From Litorilinea aerophila (GTDB lineage Bacteria > Chloroflexota > Anaerolineae > Caldilineales > Caldilineaceae), in assembly GCA_945897075.1 (NCBI GenBank), contig CAMDEX010000007.1, positions 1-57,169 on the forward strand: 57,169 bases of DNA. The letters are read 5' to 3'. The position numbers and the translations under genes are program-made. A model generated the notes under the pieces. That model made no database searches. It saw nothing but the letters and a program-made list of their open reading frames with translations, and was not told the origin of the DNA. Shown here piece by piece: positions 18,495 to 28,847 of this stretch. Every line of letters begins with the position of its first letter. The stretch's first letter is position 1.

Positions 18495-21338
18495 TCAAGC
18501 GTCGAATAGGCTGCTTTGGAGTGGCGAGACCGGCGCTGTGCTGGCTGCCGTCTCAATACCAGTCCAACTGGTGATCAACTCGTTGTACGCCCGCGCATCT
18601 TCCGCCCAGCCCTGCCGCTCGCACAGTGTATACAGGCGATAGGCAAGCTGGCGGGTAGCTTCGCCCTTGCCTCGCACTAGAGCGAGGAGATGGCCGGCGG
18701 GGGTCTCGCCCTCTTGCCGGAGCGCCCGAATCAGGTGATGCAATGTTTCCCATATGGGATTGCGATCATCCGATTGAGGGTTCCAGTCCGTTGGGTATTC
18801 TGTCCACTTGCGCAGGCGCACGATTCCGCCGCCGGATTCCACCACACCAGCATGTTGCACTCCACTCACGCTTGTTCCTTTGGCCCGGGCTAACACATCG
18901 GCCTCCCCATAGGGCCCGGTGCCCCAGCCGTACTGATCGAACCAATGCAGACAGAATTGCGTATCCTGGTCGAAGTCATCTTCGGCCAGGAAGCGGTTGA
19001 TGAGCTGGAGAGCCGTGCGCACGGACATGGGCGTGCCATCGGCTTCTAGCACGGCGGAATATTTGGAGAAGACAGCCATGCCCGGCCCGATGATGGCCTG
19101 GGAGAGATCCACGGGGGCAACGGGCGAGCGGTCATCGCCGGCACCTTTGGTCATTTCGTCTAGGGCTTCAGGTAGTACGGTGTTCAACGCGCGCAGGAAC
19201 TCGCGACGAGAAATTGTGTATGCATCGGTGGGCCGCTTGCGGCAGACGAGAACGACGCTAGAAGCGAGGGAGTTGCGCCCCACAAGCCGAAGTCCCCCAG
19301 ACTGTTCAGTTCGCATCGGCCAGGTTCCCAGCACTTGCCATCCTTGCTGTACGAGACCACCAAGAAAGACCTCCCAACCAGTTGAGGCGACAAGCCCACC
19401 TTCCCGCTCAAGTTCAGCCTGTTTGAACGCGTAGTAAACTGTTATCGGGAAGGCATGATGAGAATGGCTGAGTAATTCACATGCGAATTTAGCGAATTGC
19501 TCCTCAAAGAACAACGCTGCTGCTGCCTTACTCCCATGTCGCCCAGGCTCGGCAATCAACTCATCTTCCTTGGGAGTCAAAATGGTTGCAAACAAGTCGG
19601 GATATTTTGAATGAAGTGCAAGTTTCAGCCAAATGTAGAAATAGTCAGATAAGGCGGCATAGCCGATGTTGTCGTAATAGGGTGGATCAGTTGAGATGAC
19701 GACTTGTGGCAGCGTGCTTGGTGCTGTCGCATTTGCTTGCCAGCAACGCCCCGTAGTTCCTATAGGCAAGTTGGTAAGTACAGTGCCGGTTCCCTCGACC
19801 ATGCCGGAAAAGCTCCCTGAGAAGTTGGCAAACGGATTAGTCTCAGGATAGCTCCACCTCATCTGCAGAGTAGGAAGTCCGAAGGTTTTTTGAATCGATG
19901 GACCACGATCATCCCAGTAGGTCATTGTAGATCCGTAGTCGGCGTATCGACCCATCGCCAGAGCGAGATAGGTCTGGACTGCTTGCGAGTATGCTTGAGA
20001 AGATCCGGGCTGGCTGGCAATAATCGGAGCAACCTCGCCTATCAGTTGAGCCAGCGTACGGAGCATGAGATTTTGGCGTCGATTAAACAGAGCCGAATAC
20101 TCAGTGATTCCATATAATTGGACGCGGATGCCAAGTGCCTGAGTTGGAATTGCGCCATGAGGTCCTTTTTCTACTCCAATGGCGTCAAGTATCTCCTCAT
20201 GAATACTATTCGGTGCCAAGTAAACTTTCTTACTGCCCGTTTCGGCAACTATTGCCAACAATCGCTGGCCCATTCTTCCAGCCTGTGCCTCGGTACGAAT
20301 GTATTCGAATCCCATTGGCGCGCCAGACATCAAGCAAGAACCACCGTTCCGATCAACAGTACCATCCACTCGTGGGGTGCCGTGTAAACGCACCACGAAA
20401 TCGTAGCCTCTACGATCGGGCCAAACTACTGGATCAATGTATGCTTCGTTGCCTTTCTTGGCGCACAGGCTAAATGACCCAACGAGCGGTACGTCCACAT
20501 GCAAAAACGCGGGGTTTGGACTCTTGACCGTGCGCGCCCACAACCAGGCAATCACCGGTAGCTTCTGCCCCACCAGCGGTTTCAGATCCGGTCGCTCGCG
20601 CGCCATCTCCGCTGTGATCTCTACCGGCGGGTAGAGATGGCCGATGCGTTTCTGCGCCTCCTCGCGCATCCAGGCACCATAGTAGCGAACATCTTCGGCT
20701 AGACCAGCCGCACCCTTCCAGATTTTGCCCATAGCATTCTCCGACCTATGTGCATCTGGGTTTACTGGCAAAATATTCGCAAATTTCGGCGGAATCTCGA
20801 TCATCGCTTTGTTAATCAGCACCGCCACCGGATTGAGGTCGGAGGCGTAGGCTTCCAGCCCCAGCCGCTGCGCCTCCAGCGGGATCGAGCCGCCACCGGC
20901 AAAGGGGTCGTGTAATGCGGGTAGCTTGTCTGGGTTGAACAACTCGACAGCCTGCGGGTGGTCCTTGTTCAGCTCGCACACCTCGCGCCACGAGCGGCGG
21001 ATCTCGGCGCGCGCGCGCTCCAACACCTCTTCGTTGGTCGTATTCTCCCACAGCACCAGATCTTCTATGATCTTGAAGAGCCGCTTGCGCTCGACCGCAG
21101 CGTCTTTTTTGTTCATGCCATACTTAAAACCGCCGCCCTGCTGGTAGCCAGGGTCGTTGACAAGCTGCGCAAAGATCACTGCCCGCGCCGCGGCCAACGG
21201 TCGCCGCGCCCACCACAGATGCAGTGTGCTGGGGTGTCCGTGACGGATCGACTTCTCACGCGCCGATGCTACGTTGATGGCGTCCAGCGGCAGTGCGACT
21301 TCGATCAGCTTGCGCGGCGATTTGATGGGATGGGTCAT
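18495..21338 (-). CDS. DUF1156 adenine-specific DNA methyltransferase
   Basis: A 947-aa protein. The DUF1156 domain occupies the N-terminus (LIEVALPLDAINVASAREKS, WWARRPLAAARAVIFAQL, residues 11-60). Methyltransferase motif I is DPFAGGGSIPLEA (144-156), and the catalytic motif is DPPYYDNIGY (551-560), as in N6-adenine or N4-cytosine enzymes. Motif I precedes the catalytic motif by about 400 residues, with a large insertion that may recognise the target. It is expected to mark self DNA for the helicase and ATPase of the same operon. The start overlaps the HNH gene stop by 4 bases (ATGA type). Confidence 0.9.
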   Translation of the reverse strand: MTHPIKSPRKLIEVALPLDAINVASAREKSIRHGHPSTLHLWWARRPLAAARAVIFAQLVNDPGYQQGGGFKYGMNKKDAAVERKRLFKIIEDLVLWENTTNEEVLERARAEIRRSWREVCELNKDHPQAVELFNPDKLPALHDPFAGGGSIPLEAQRLGLEAYASDLNPVAVLINKAMIEIPPKFANILPVNPDAHRSENAMGKIWKGAAGLAEDVRYYGAWMREEAQKRIGHLYPPVEITAEMARERPDLKPLVGQKLPVIAWLWARTVKSPNPAFLHVDVPLVGSFSLCAKKGNEAYIDPVVWPDRRGYDFVVRLHGTPRVDGTVDRNGGSCLMSGAPMGFEYIRTEAQAGRMGQRLLAIVAETGSKKVYLAPNSIHEEILDAIGVEKGPHGAIPTQALGIRVQLYGITEYSALFNRRQNLMLRTLAQLIGEVAPIIASQPGSSQAYSQAVQTYLALAMGRYADYGSTMTYWDDRGPSIQKTFGLPTLQMRWSYPETNPFANFSGSFSGMVEGTGTVLTNLPIGTTGRCWQANATAPSTLPQVVISTDPPYYDNIGYAALSDYFYIWLKLALHSKYPDLFATILTPKEDELIAEPGRHGSKAAAALFFEEQFAKFACELLSHSHHAFPITVYYAFKQAELEREGGLVASTGWEVFLGGLVQQGWQVLGTWPMRTEQSGGLRLVGRNSLASSVVLVCRKRPTDAYTISRREFLRALNTVLPEALDEMTKGAGDDRSPVAPVDLSQAIIGPGMAVFSKYSAVLEADGTPMSVRTALQLINRFLAEDDFDQDTQFCLHWFDQYGWGTGPYGEADVLARAKGTSVSGVQHAGVVESGGGIVRLRKWTEYPTDWNPQSDDRNPIWETLHHLIRALRQEGETPAGHLLALVRGKGEATRQLAYRLYTLCERQGWAEDARAYNELITSWTGIETAASTAPVSPLQSSLFDA

Positions 21339-21904
21339 GACGAGAGTCCTTTCAACGACCAGCGAAATGGAGCGCCCGCCAGAAATGCTTCGATGTCTGC
21401 TGGATCGGATAGTGCATGAATTGCGTCGGCATAGCCCTTGCGCCGCCAGGCAAGAGCTGGAACGTTAAGACCGAGGATACGCAGCGTATCGTCAGCTTGG
21501 TGTCCCTCGCCAGCGGTCAACCCCAAGGCAGGCACTAATCTTCCGTCCAGCGCCATCAAGGCAAAAAAGCGGTTGCAGCCGGGGCGTGGTTCCACAGGCA
21601 ACACTTGGCTCTTTTTCTGGTGGCCGCAGTGGTCAGGTTCGCTGCAACTGTGAGCAAGGTTGTCGTAGGCGAAGGTGAGACGAGGATTCAAGTTCCGCGA
21701 CCTGATATGCTCGATATGACCATCATCTTCCGCCAGCAGGGTTTCGCAATAGACGCAAAGACCTGCTTGTTCGCGGTTGAGCTGGCGTCGAACCGTGGAA
21801 CGGACCGTTTCAAAAGCGCGATCATCCCATGAGCCGCCGGGATTCCGTCGGCGGTAATCGCCCAACCCAGACGGTTCGGGAAGTGAGTGCTGGAGTTCGA
21901 TCAT
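21335..21904 (-). CDS. HNH endonuclease, Septu PtuB-like
   Basis: A 189-aa protein of the TIGR02646 type. The zinc-supported HNH fold is readable: C50-x2-C53 (CVYC), IEHIRSR with H66, DNL near N82, and C87/C93 in CSEPDHC. It overlaps the ATPase gene by 4 bases upstream and the methyltransferase by 4 bases downstream. ATPase plus small HNH protein is the two-gene composition of Septu (PtuA/PtuB), in which the HNH subunit cuts nucleic acid on activation. Here the pair is built into a larger operon. Confidence 0.82.
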   Translation of the reverse strand: MIELQHSLPEPSGLGDYRRRNPGGSWDDRAFETVRSTVRRQLNREQAGLCVYCETLLAEDDGHIEHIRSRNLNPRLTFAYDNLAHSCSEPDHCGHQKKSQVLPVEPRPGCNRFFALMALDGRLVPALGLTAGEGHQADDTLRILGLNVPALAWRRKGYADAIHALSDPADIEAFLAGAPFRWSLKGLSS

Positions 21905-23409
21905 GGGTTGCCTGCCGCGCTCTGCGTGGCCTTATGCGCCAGAAAATCGAACAGAGCTTGTTCGGCGTCGCTGTATTCAAAGCCTGCCACATCCAGACGA
22001 GCTTTGATTTGGCAGGCTTGCTCGGAATCAGCAGAGCCAGCGCGGGCAAGTTGTTCGTAGGCGTGAAGGTCGGAAAGGATGGCTGGGATTTCAGGGCGTG
22101 GGTGAGTATCCATGATATAGGCCAGCGCATCGCCTGATTCACGGGCGAGAGGGCTGATCGCGGGTTCGCGGGCCGTCCAGACACCGTCCTCGTCACATGC
22201 CAGGATGCGGATGTTTTCCTTGCGCAACGTGGTGAGCACCTGTGGGCTATGGGTGGTGACGATGAACTGCGTGGCCGGGAATGTGCGCATCAAATCAGCC
22301 AGCACACGCTGCTGCCAAGAGGGATGCAGATGCAGGTCAATTTCATCTACCAACATAATGGCGGGTGACCAGGCCGGACCCGGGGGTGGAACGTCCGGCA
22401 GACCATCAGGATGCCACCTGGCGATGTAGTCTGTTGCAAAAGTCCAATCGAAGCAATCGCCAGCCTGGTATAGATGGCTGTTGGCCAGGGCGAGACGGCG
22501 GGCAAAGTCCATCCCCAGCGCCAGCATACTTTGATAGCCCTGGCTGAGTTGGGAAACTTGTAGTTCGGCAGAGAGGTGCTTCGACTCCAGAGCAGATTCC
22601 ATGAAAAACGGCAATTGGCCGCCCTGCCTGCTTTGCGTGGAGTGAACGATGCTGGGGTCGATCTTCGATTCTATGACGAACTTGTGCTTGTTATTGAAAC
22701 GCGGGTTCTCATAAGCGCCGCCAAGAATCGTTCTGATGGCTGAGCGGACTGCCGACAGAGCCGGAGACACGTCGTACTCTCCGGCCGATTTTCCTTTGTT
22801 GGCCCTTAGTTCGTTGGCTTCCTCCAGATCAAACCACTTCAACATCTCCTTGAAATCGCTCAGCGATTCTAACGACCCCTCCAGTGCGGAAGTTGGGTGC
22901 GCATAGTCAACTTTCGACTCGTGCAGTCGTTCCGGAATGACAATCCATCCACGGCGTGCGCCATAGTAAGCAAAGACCGGCAGCAGTTCTGGGGTCGCTG
23001 TCTTGCTGCTTTCGAGAATGCGCGATGCGTAGAGTGCCAGATCGCTTTGTCCGACTTTGGATACAGGCTGCTTTCCCGGAGCAGAGGCGCGCCAATTGTC
23101 CCACTGTAGACCGGATGTGGTTTCGATCACTGCTTGGGCGTAGTCGCTCACGCCCCAGCGCTCTTCGCCACCGTGCCCATCCCACAATTCGAGACGAAAG
23201 TCAGTATCCTTGATGCCGGGACCCGCAAGACGTTGGTTGGCAGTGGAGAAATAACGCAGAACGGGGGAAAGTCCAATGGCGATCCCATCCAGAACGGCTG
23301 TCTTGCCACCGCCATTTTCGGCCACAAGCACAGTCAAGCGCGGATGGAGATTTAGCTCAAACTCCGCAAAGCACCGAAAATTCTTGAGGACAACCTTCTT
23401 CAAATGCAT
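21901..23409 (-). CDS. SMC/RecF-like ATPase, Septu PtuA-like
   Basis: A 502-aa ABC-class ATPase: N-terminal LKNFRCFAEFEL with Walker A AENGGGKT (30-37), signature-like LSQGYQSMLALGMD, Walker B IMLVDEIDLHLHP and switch histidine in IVTTHSPQVL. The helical insertion between the halves is short, as in PtuA and other overcoming-lysogeny-type ATPases rather than true SMC. The C-terminal 100 residues are helical and probably bind the HNH partner encoded directly downstream. It is separated from the helicase gene by a 241-base gap that holds a nested inverted repeat, so it may have its own promoter. Confidence 0.83.
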   Translation of the reverse strand: MHLKKVVLKNFRCFAEFELNLHPRLTVLVAENGGGKTAVLDGIAIGLSPVLRYFSTANQRLAGPGIKDTDFRLELWDGHGGEERWGVSDYAQAVIETTSGLQWDNWRASAPGKQPVSKVGQSDLALYASRILESSKTATPELLPVFAYYGARRGWIVIPERLHESKVDYAHPTSALEGSLESLSDFKEMLKWFDLEEANELRANKGKSAGEYDVSPALSAVRSAIRTILGGAYENPRFNNKHKFVIESKIDPSIVHSTQSRQGGQLPFFMESALESKHLSAELQVSQLSQGYQSMLALGMDFARRLALANSHLYQAGDCFDWTFATDYIARWHPDGLPDVPPPGPAWSPAIMLVDEIDLHLHPSWQQRVLADLMRTFPATQFIVTTHSPQVLTTLRKENIRILACDEDGVWTAREPAISPLARESGDALAYIMDTHPRPEIPAILSDLHAYEQLARAGSADSEQACQIKARLDVAGFEYSDAEQALFDFLAHKATQSAAGNP

Positions 23410-23513
23410 GGTCTTGTTCTCCGGGTCTTCGTCTATCGTTTTCAGATAATCATTTGTAGGACTTTACCTGAAAAACGATAGCAGTCGTTCGGCGGGCTTG
23501 TCACTCATTATTA

Positions 23514-23633
23514 GTAGACCGCAGCCAGCGGACCACCGACCAGTGCGGGAGTCGTAGGTTGGGTTCTCCTGGCAAGAGATCGCCATCTACGCGACCCGCA
23601 TGTGCCGGGAGAACCCAACACGCTGCGGTCTAC
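23514..23633. repeat. Nested inverted repeat between helicase and Septu-like genes
   Basis: Outer arms GTAGACCGCAGC (23514-23525) and GCTGCGGTCTAC (23622-23633) and inner arms GTTGGGTTCTCC (23558-23569) and GGAGAACCCAAC (23608-23619) form a two-level stem in the only long gap of the defence operon. It may be a dispersed palindromic element or an attenuating structure. Confidence 0.6.
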
Positions 23634-23650
23634 TGATTATAAGGATCGCT

Positions 23651-26600
23651 TCACCGGTCTGCGAATTCTCTGCGCGCACGGTGCAGTAGTTCGTTTAGAT
23701 CGTAGTTAATCGACGCCACACCCCAGCCCGGCTCCTGGTCGAAGGGATTGCGCAGATAGTAGGGTCCATCGACAGCCGCGTCCTCACCCACCAAGACGAT
23801 GGCCAGCACAAATTTGTCGGCCTGGTTAAGGGCGTAGAGGATTTCGTTGCGCGTGATAGTGACTGTGCCAGCGCCCTTGACGCGTCCCTTCACCTCGATA
23901 TGGCGCGCCTCCGCCTGCTTGTCATCCAGCGGAAGTGGATAGGAAGTGATGTCCCAGCCACACTTTTGCGCTGACACATCCACAACTACACAGCCCCGTG
24001 CCTCCTCCACCTGGCGCACCCTATCCATGGCAATTCGTTCGATGCGCGCCCGCGCCGCTGCATCCGTGGCAAAGGTCGCTCCATCGCTCCCAGTCTCCCC
24101 ACGCAGCCGCTGCAATAGACCGATCGGCACAACCAGCGCTCCACCCAATGCCACTGGTGTCGAGGACGTGACATGGCGCATGGCTTGCAGTTCCCTTTTG
24201 CGGTTATCCAGCCGTCCCTCCAGGTCAGCCACAACGCGACGGGCATTCTCCAGATTCAGCCGCACATCCTTGCCCGCTTCCTTGTCTTCTTTTAGTTTGA
24301 TCCAGCGATCCGTTTGAAAGGCGATCTCTTTGGTCAACCGTTCATGCACAGCGGTCAGCGTTTTGTCTATTTGGGCAATGTGGCGTTGCGCCACCTCCGC
24401 ATAGTGTTCGGGCACAAGCGTGGCCGCGGCCAGGGCCAGGGCGCGTTGTTCCTGGTCAGCGCGGATCCACGGCGCGCGCAGTAGATTACTGAGCAGCGCA
24501 AGGTCAGTGGCTGCCACCGGCTCCAGATCGAGATGAGGCGCCCACCCGGCAAAGGTGGCCGTACCATCCGGCGCAACCCGCACAAACTGAAGCCGCTTGG
24601 AAAGTATCTGGTCGTTGCCCGCCTTGATCTCGTGGGTGAGCATAAAGAGAAGATGTGGCTCGTCGCCTTCGTCGGTCGGATCCACGAGCAGAGCGCCCTG
24701 GCGCAGCAGATTGCCATGTTGTTCCAGCAGCAGGTCGCTCACAGCCAGCATCAATGGGTGCCCCGGATGCAGCATGGCCGCGTGGGCAATGCCTGGCTTG
24801 TCGAGCGGGCGTACAGCCTCTTTGGTAAAACAGACCCGTTCGTAGCGTTTGAGTACTGGTGCCACGTCGCGGCGGTTGCGCCCGGTGATGCGCCGATCGC
24901 GTTCGCGGATCGTGGCTGGCACATGGGTGATCTCGTAGCGGTCTGCCTCGCGCAGATAGATGGAGCCGCCCAGCGCACCGAAGGCTTGCATAAAGAAGGT
25001 ACGCACAAAGTAGGGTTGCAGCCGCCGCGCTTCGGCCTTCTCCATCTCCTCCTTCACCGCAAAGAGCCGTTCGGCGTTCATTGTCTCCTGGGCCAGAGCG
25101 TTGCGTTCCAGAATGGCACGCAGATTGTCCTGATCCAGTGCATTTTCGATACGCTGGCCGAGCCGGGCGCGTACAGAAGGCTGGTCACCATAGCGGATCG
25201 CCTCGATCAGCAACTCCTTGAGGCTGGTGCCCTCGAATACCTCACCGAGAATGTCGAAGACACGTCCATTGAGAGCCACGCTCTCGGCTTCAAGCTTCTG
25301 CAACAGGCGATGATAGACTTCACCCTCGCGCGTTTCCTTGGCCACCAGACTCCAAAGGTGACAGACCTCTTGCTGGTTGATGCGATGGATACGCCCAAAG
25401 CGTTGCTCCAGGCGGTTCGGATTCCAGGGCAGGTCATAGTTCACCATCAAGTTGGCGCATTGCAAATTAACACCTTCGCCCGCTGCATCGGTGGCCACCA
25501 GCACGCGCACATCAGCGTCGGACCAGAAGAGTGCCTGCAAACGCCGCCGCTCGTCGCGGTGGGTGCCGCCGTGGATGGTGATAATCGCTTCGGAATTGCC
25601 CAGCACGCCAGCAATGCGCTGGTGCAGATAGTTGAGAGTGTCCCGATGTTCAGAAAAGATGATGAGCTTGCGCATACGCCCGTGGGCGTCGCGCATGGCC
25701 GGGTCGTTCTGCAAGGTGCGTGACAATTCATCCCATTTGCGATCCTGGCCTGAAGCCACTACGGCTTTCGCCTGTAACTCAAGAATGCCTAATTTGGCAA
25801 TCTCCTGTTCCAAATCAGCGCTGGTGCGGGCGGCCGACGCCTCGTCAACCAGCGCCTCTTCCAGGTTCTCTTGCTCCGTTGCGCTCAAGTCGTCGTCATC
25901 TTCAGGCACATCCATCAACGTTTCCGCCATCGCCTGTCGTCCGCGCATCCCCAACCGTTCTTCGCGCCGCCGCCGCTCCAGTCGTTCCTTGCGCCGTTTC
26001 AGCGACTGATAGATAGCTTCCGGGCTGGAGGCCAACCTGCGTTGCAGGGTAGTCAAGGCAAAGCTCACAGACCCACGGCGCTTACCGTCCAGTTGGTAAG
26101 CCTTGCCCATCTCTGTCTGCACGTAATGAGTGACGGCCTCATAGAGCGCCGCCTCTAAGTTGGAGAGCGCATAGTTAACGGTGTGTGCCTTGCGCTCTGG
26201 GAAGAGTGGCCTCCCATCGAACTTGACCATTTCCTCCTTCACCATACGCCGCATCAGGTCGGAGGCATCCACCTTGTGTACGCCATCGCGGAAGCGCCCA
26301 TAAAAACGATCTGAGTCGAGCAGCGAGAGAAAGAGTTGGAAATCGCCCTCCTTGCCATTGTGCGGCGTCGCCGTCATCAGCAGCAGATGCCGGGTGTGGG
26401 CACCGAGTTTTTCAGCAAAGAGGAAACGCCCGGTCTTCTCCAGTTTCGTTCCAAAGAAGTGAGCGGAGAGCTTGTGGGCCTCGTCAAAAACCACCAAATC
26501 CCACCCGGCGTTGCACAGCGACTCCTGCAATTCTTCGTTGCGGGCCATCTGGTCAAGACGAACAATCATCTGGTCCTGGTCCTCAAAGGAGTTGCCGCTG

Positions 26601-27169
26601 GGTGATGTCGCTTCCAGTTCCTTGGAATAGATGCGGAATTCCAGACCAAACTTCTCAAAGAGTTCATCGCGCCACTGTTCCACCAGACTGCCCGGGGCCA
26701 CGATCAGAATACGGCGCGCATCGGCGCGCATGAGCAGTTCCCGGATATAGAGACCGGCCATAATCGTCTTGCCTGCGCCCGGATCGTCAGCCAGCACAAA
26801 GCGTAGCGGCTGACGCGGCAGCATAGACTCGTAGACCGCCGTGATCTGGTGGGGCAACGGATCCACGTTGGAGGTATGCACCGCCATCATCGGGTCGAAC
26901 AAAAATGCCAGATCGATACGCTTGGCTTCGAGGGCGAGCTTAAAGGCCGCCCCATCACCGTCGAAGGCCCACGGACGTTCGACAGTAGCCACCGCTATAG
27001 TGGCCTCATCCGCCCGTCCCAGCATCCGCTCCTTGAGGGCACCACCAGGCGTTTTGTAGATAATCTGTACGGCACCCGCGGCAATCTGCACTATGGCGAC
27101 GACTGTAGCGACGGCCGACGGTTCGAGGCCGGTCAAAGCGATACCTGGCGTCAAGTCTTCAAGTCGCAT
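23651..27169 (-). CDS. SNF2-family helicase with DUF3883-like C-terminus
   Basis: The frame is open to 27349, but an ATG at 27169 ([10 protein letters not shown]) has AAAGGAG at ideal distance, giving 1172 aa; the extra 60 residues would be cysteine-rich and unlike the family. The Q-like region and Walker A are [11 protein letters not shown] and DDPGAGKT (128-135), DEAH is at 229-232, and the C-terminal helicase motif is [21 protein letters not shown] basic coiled-coil lies between (about 390-460). The end ([19 protein letters not shown]) is a DUF3883/PD-(D/E)XK-like fold with E-x-K residues. This type of helicase opens DISARM-like and helicase-methylase-ATPase defence loci. It is the first gene of the operon. 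Confidence 0.88.
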   Translation of the reverse strand: MRLEDLTPGIALTGLEPSAVATVVAIVQIAAGAVQIIYKTPGGALKERMLGRADEATIAVATVERPWAFDGDGAAFKLALEAKRIDLAFLFDPMMAVHTSNVDPLPHQITAVYESMLPRQPLRFVLADDPGAGKTIMAGLYIRELLMRADARRILIVAPGSLVEQWRDELFEKFGLEFRIYSKELEATSPSGNSFEDQDQMIVRLDQMARNEELQESLCNAGWDLVVFDEAHKLSAHFFGTKLEKTGRFLFAEKLGAHTRHLLLMTATPHNGKEGDFQLFLSLLDSDRFYGRFRDGVHKVDASDLMRRMVKEEMVKFDGRPLFPERKAHTVNYALSNLEAALYEAVTHYVQTEMGKAYQLDGKRRGSVSFALTTLQRRLASSPEAIYQSLKRRKERLERRRREERLGMRGRQAMAETLMDVPEDDDDLSATEQENLEEALVDEASAARTSADLEQEIAKLGILELQAKAVVASGQDRKWDELSRTLQNDPAMRDAHGRMRKLIIFSEHRDTLNYLHQRIAGVLGNSEAIITIHGGTHRDERRRLQALFWSDADVRVLVATDAAGEGVNLQCANLMVNYDLPWNPNRLEQRFGRIHRINQQEVCHLWSLVAKETREGEVYHRLLQKLEAESVALNGRVFDILGEVFEGTSLKELLIEAIRYGDQPSVRARLGQRIENALDQDNLRAILERNALAQETMNAERLFAVKEEMEKAEARRLQPYFVRTFFMQAFGALGGSIYLREADRYEITHVPATIRERDRRITGRNRRDVAPVLKRYERVCFTKEAVRPLDKPGIAHAAMLHPGHPLMLAVSDLLLEQHGNLLRQGALLVDPTDEGDEPHLLFMLTHEIKAGNDQILSKRLQFVRVAPDGTATFAGWAPHLDLEPVAATDLALLSNLLRAPWIRADQEQRALALAAATLVPEHYAEVAQRHIAQIDKTLTAVHERLTKEIAFQTDRWIKLKEDKEAGKDVRLNLENARRVVADLEGRLDNRKRELQAMRHVTSSTPVALGGALVVPIGLLQRLRGETGSDGATFATDAAARARIERIAMDRVRQVEEARGCVVVDVSAQKCGWDITSYPLPLDDKQAEARHIEVKGRVKGAGTVTITRNEILYALNQADKFVLAIVLVGEDAAVDGPYYLRNPFDQEPGWGVASINYDLNELLHRARREFADR

Positions 27170-27450
27170 ACGCAGCTCCTTTCCAGCGAGAATGTAAGCA
27201 ATTTGAATTCGCAAGTGGTGGCCGAGGTGCAGCCATGTGATTACCGACAAAAGTGTGGTGCATGTCATGGGGGTAAAAAGCGCCCCCGATTTATCCCAGC
27301 GTAAGTCTATCATAGAGCCTTTGCATAGACAACTAAGCAATCTATACATATTGCCAATATAGCTTGTCGGTCATAAATTCCCAAGCACTGGTGACGGCGT
27401 GCCAATGCCAGAAACCCTTGAGAACGCGTCCGCGGGCCACTACCTGACCG

Positions 27451-27671
27451 CTCTGCATCTCTGCCCCACTACTCTGCATCAGTCCCCGACCGCTCTGCAT
27501 CACTCCCCGAAAGCTCTGCGTCACTCCCCGAAAGCTCTGCGTCACTCCCCGACTACTCTGCATCGCTCCCCTGACTACTCTGCATCTCTCCCCGACCACT
27601 CTGCATCTCTCCCCGACTGCTCTGCATCTCTCCCCGACTGCTCTGCATCACTCCCCGACCCCTCTGCATCT
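27451..27671. repeat. 21-bp tandem repeat array, ten units
   Basis: Ten units plus a partial eleventh of the form CTCTGCATC(A/T)CTCCCCGA + 3 bases, each 21 bases long except the sixth (22 bases, 27556-27577). That extra base shifts any reading frame, so the array is probably not coding. The rest of the 27170-27881 gap shows no gene. The array lies 280 bases upstream of the defence operon and 210 bases before a divergent gene, where a regulator array, a minisatellite or a transcribed structure would all be possible. Confidence 0.85.
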
Positions 27672-27881
27672 TCGATCCGCCAGAGTCCGGGAGGGTACCT
27701 ACCGTCCAAGATAATACTTTGGGGGATTACGCATAATCTACTATAGTCCGTTCTCTTTTCCCGTGCTAAGGTATATCCAATCGTAATTACGGTTGCTGCT
27801 TTCCAACCTCCATTTGATTGCTTGTAGGCCGGGGCTGATTGCAACAGCCGCGGCCCAGCACCAACCCGAAAGGAAATTCTC

Positions 27882-28529
27882 ATGCCATCTCGTTCGATTG
27901 CCAACCGTCTGGAGTCTGCCCGCCTGGCTGTGACCAACGCCCTGGCCGAGAGTGAGCTACGCAGCGCCCTGGCCCCCTTCGGCTACGACGAAGCTCGCTT
28001 GCAGCAGGGCAAGGGTCTTTACGAGAGTGCCCTGGCCGTCTGGGAGAGCCAACAGCAAAAGCAGAGCCGCCGCCGGGCTGCCGTCGCCGCCTTTGATCGG
28101 GCCGATGCCGCGGCCAGCCGCGCCTATCTGCGTGGGGTCAAACTCTGCCGCACCCTCTACCGGGACGATGACGTCACCTATCGTACACTGGGGCTGGAAG
28201 GCTCGCGCAGCCGCAGCTTTGCCAGCAAAGTGGCCCAGATGCGTCTCTTCTACAGCGCCGCGCTGGGCAGCCCGGCGATTCTGTCCACCCTGGCCGGCTA
28301 CGGCTTGACAGAAAGCCAATTGCAGGCCGATTTTGCCCTGGTGACTGCCCTGGAGTCTGCCCGCTCCCAGCGCGAGGTGGAGAGCGGTGAAGTGCTGGGC
28401 GCTACGCGCAGCCGCCAGGAAGCTCTCTCTGTCTTGGAGCGCTGGATGGGTAACTTTACTACGATTGCTCATCTGGCCCTGGAAGAGACCCCGCAACGCT
28501 TGGAGATGCTCGGTCTGGCCGGTGATTGA
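27882..28529 (+). CDS. Conserved helical hypothetical protein
   Basis: A 215-aa, alanine-rich, almost wholly alpha-helical soluble protein with no signal peptide or membrane segment. Visible landmarks are an N-terminal helix (IANRLESARLAVTNALAES), FGYDEARLQQGKGLYE near residue 33 and GYGLTESQLQAD near 145; the two last stretches look like a repeated module (GYxxxxLQxx...), suggesting an internal duplication of about 110 residues. AAAGGAAA precedes the ATG. I do not recognise the family. It is followed by two strong hairpins at 28587-28710. Confidence 0.65.
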   Translation: MPSRSIANRLESARLAVTNALAESELRSALAPFGYDEARLQQGKGLYESALAVWESQQQKQSRRRAAVAAFDRADAAASRAYLRGVKLCRTLYRDDDVTYRTLGLEGSRSRSFASKVAQMRLFYSAALGSPAILSTLAGYGLTESQLQADFALVTALESARSQREVESGEVLGATRSRQEALSVLERWMGNFTTIAHLALEETPQRLEMLGLAGD

Positions 28530-28586
28530 GTGGATGGGGAGCAGCCACACAGAGTTCATCCCCAGGGCATGTCAGCCGCTGGACCA

Positions 28587-28647
28587 CATTCCCCCAAAGA
28601 GAGGGTGCGCAGGTCACAAACCTGCGCACCCTCTCTTTGGGGGAATG
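28587..28647. terminator. Strong hairpin after the hypothetical gene
   Basis: Two perfect 28-base arms (28587-28614, 28620-28647) face each other across the loop CACAA; the arm reads CATTCCCCCAAAGAGAGGGT at its start. No U-run follows, so it may be a dispersed palindrome that also blocks transcription. Confidence 0.7.
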
Positions 28648-28651
28648 CTCT

Positions 28652-28710
28652 GTAGTGCGGTTTGTAACCGCACTTTCACCCGTAGACGTGCGGTTACAAA
28701 CCGCACCTAC
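28652..28710. repeat. Palindromic repeat with GTGCGGTTTGTAACCGCAC core
   Basis: GTAGTGCGGTTTGTAACC (28652-28669) and its complement ending at 28710 form a stem; each arm is itself a small palindrome. Half of the same element (GTAGGTGCGGTTTGTAAC) abuts the left end of the IS at 45585-45602. Confidence 0.7.
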
Positions 28711-28735
28711 GTTTTATTATAAACTGTACAAAAAA

Positions 28736-28764
28736 TTGACAAGAAGTCCCATCTGCGCTATTCT
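28736..28764 (+). promoter_or_regulatory. Sigma-70-like promoter upstream of the epimerase gene
   Basis: TTGACA (28736-28741), a 17-base spacer and TATTCT (28759-28764) follow the hairpins; the surrounding DNA is AT-rich. The start codon lies 275 bases downstream, so a long leader containing the hairpin at 28848-28933 is predicted. Confidence 0.5.
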
Positions 28765-28847
28765 ATGGACAATATATGGTTGCCTATGGACAGATTGTAT
28801 ACACGGATAAAAGGGAACACGGATTCAATCTGCGGTGTCTGCGTTCT

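Noticed and set aside
18476..18556. Upstream extension of the DUF262 gene
   Set aside because: It would overlap the methyltransferase end by 62 bases, is Arg/Gln-rich and has no ribosome site, whereas the ATG at 18475 has AAAGG and the family N-terminus.
27342..27937. Open frames on both strands across the 21-bp array, encoding heptapeptide repeats such as QSGRDAE
   Set aside because: The frames exist because 21 is a multiple of three; the 22-base unit at 27556-27577 breaks them, and no ribosome site or conserved flanking domain is present.
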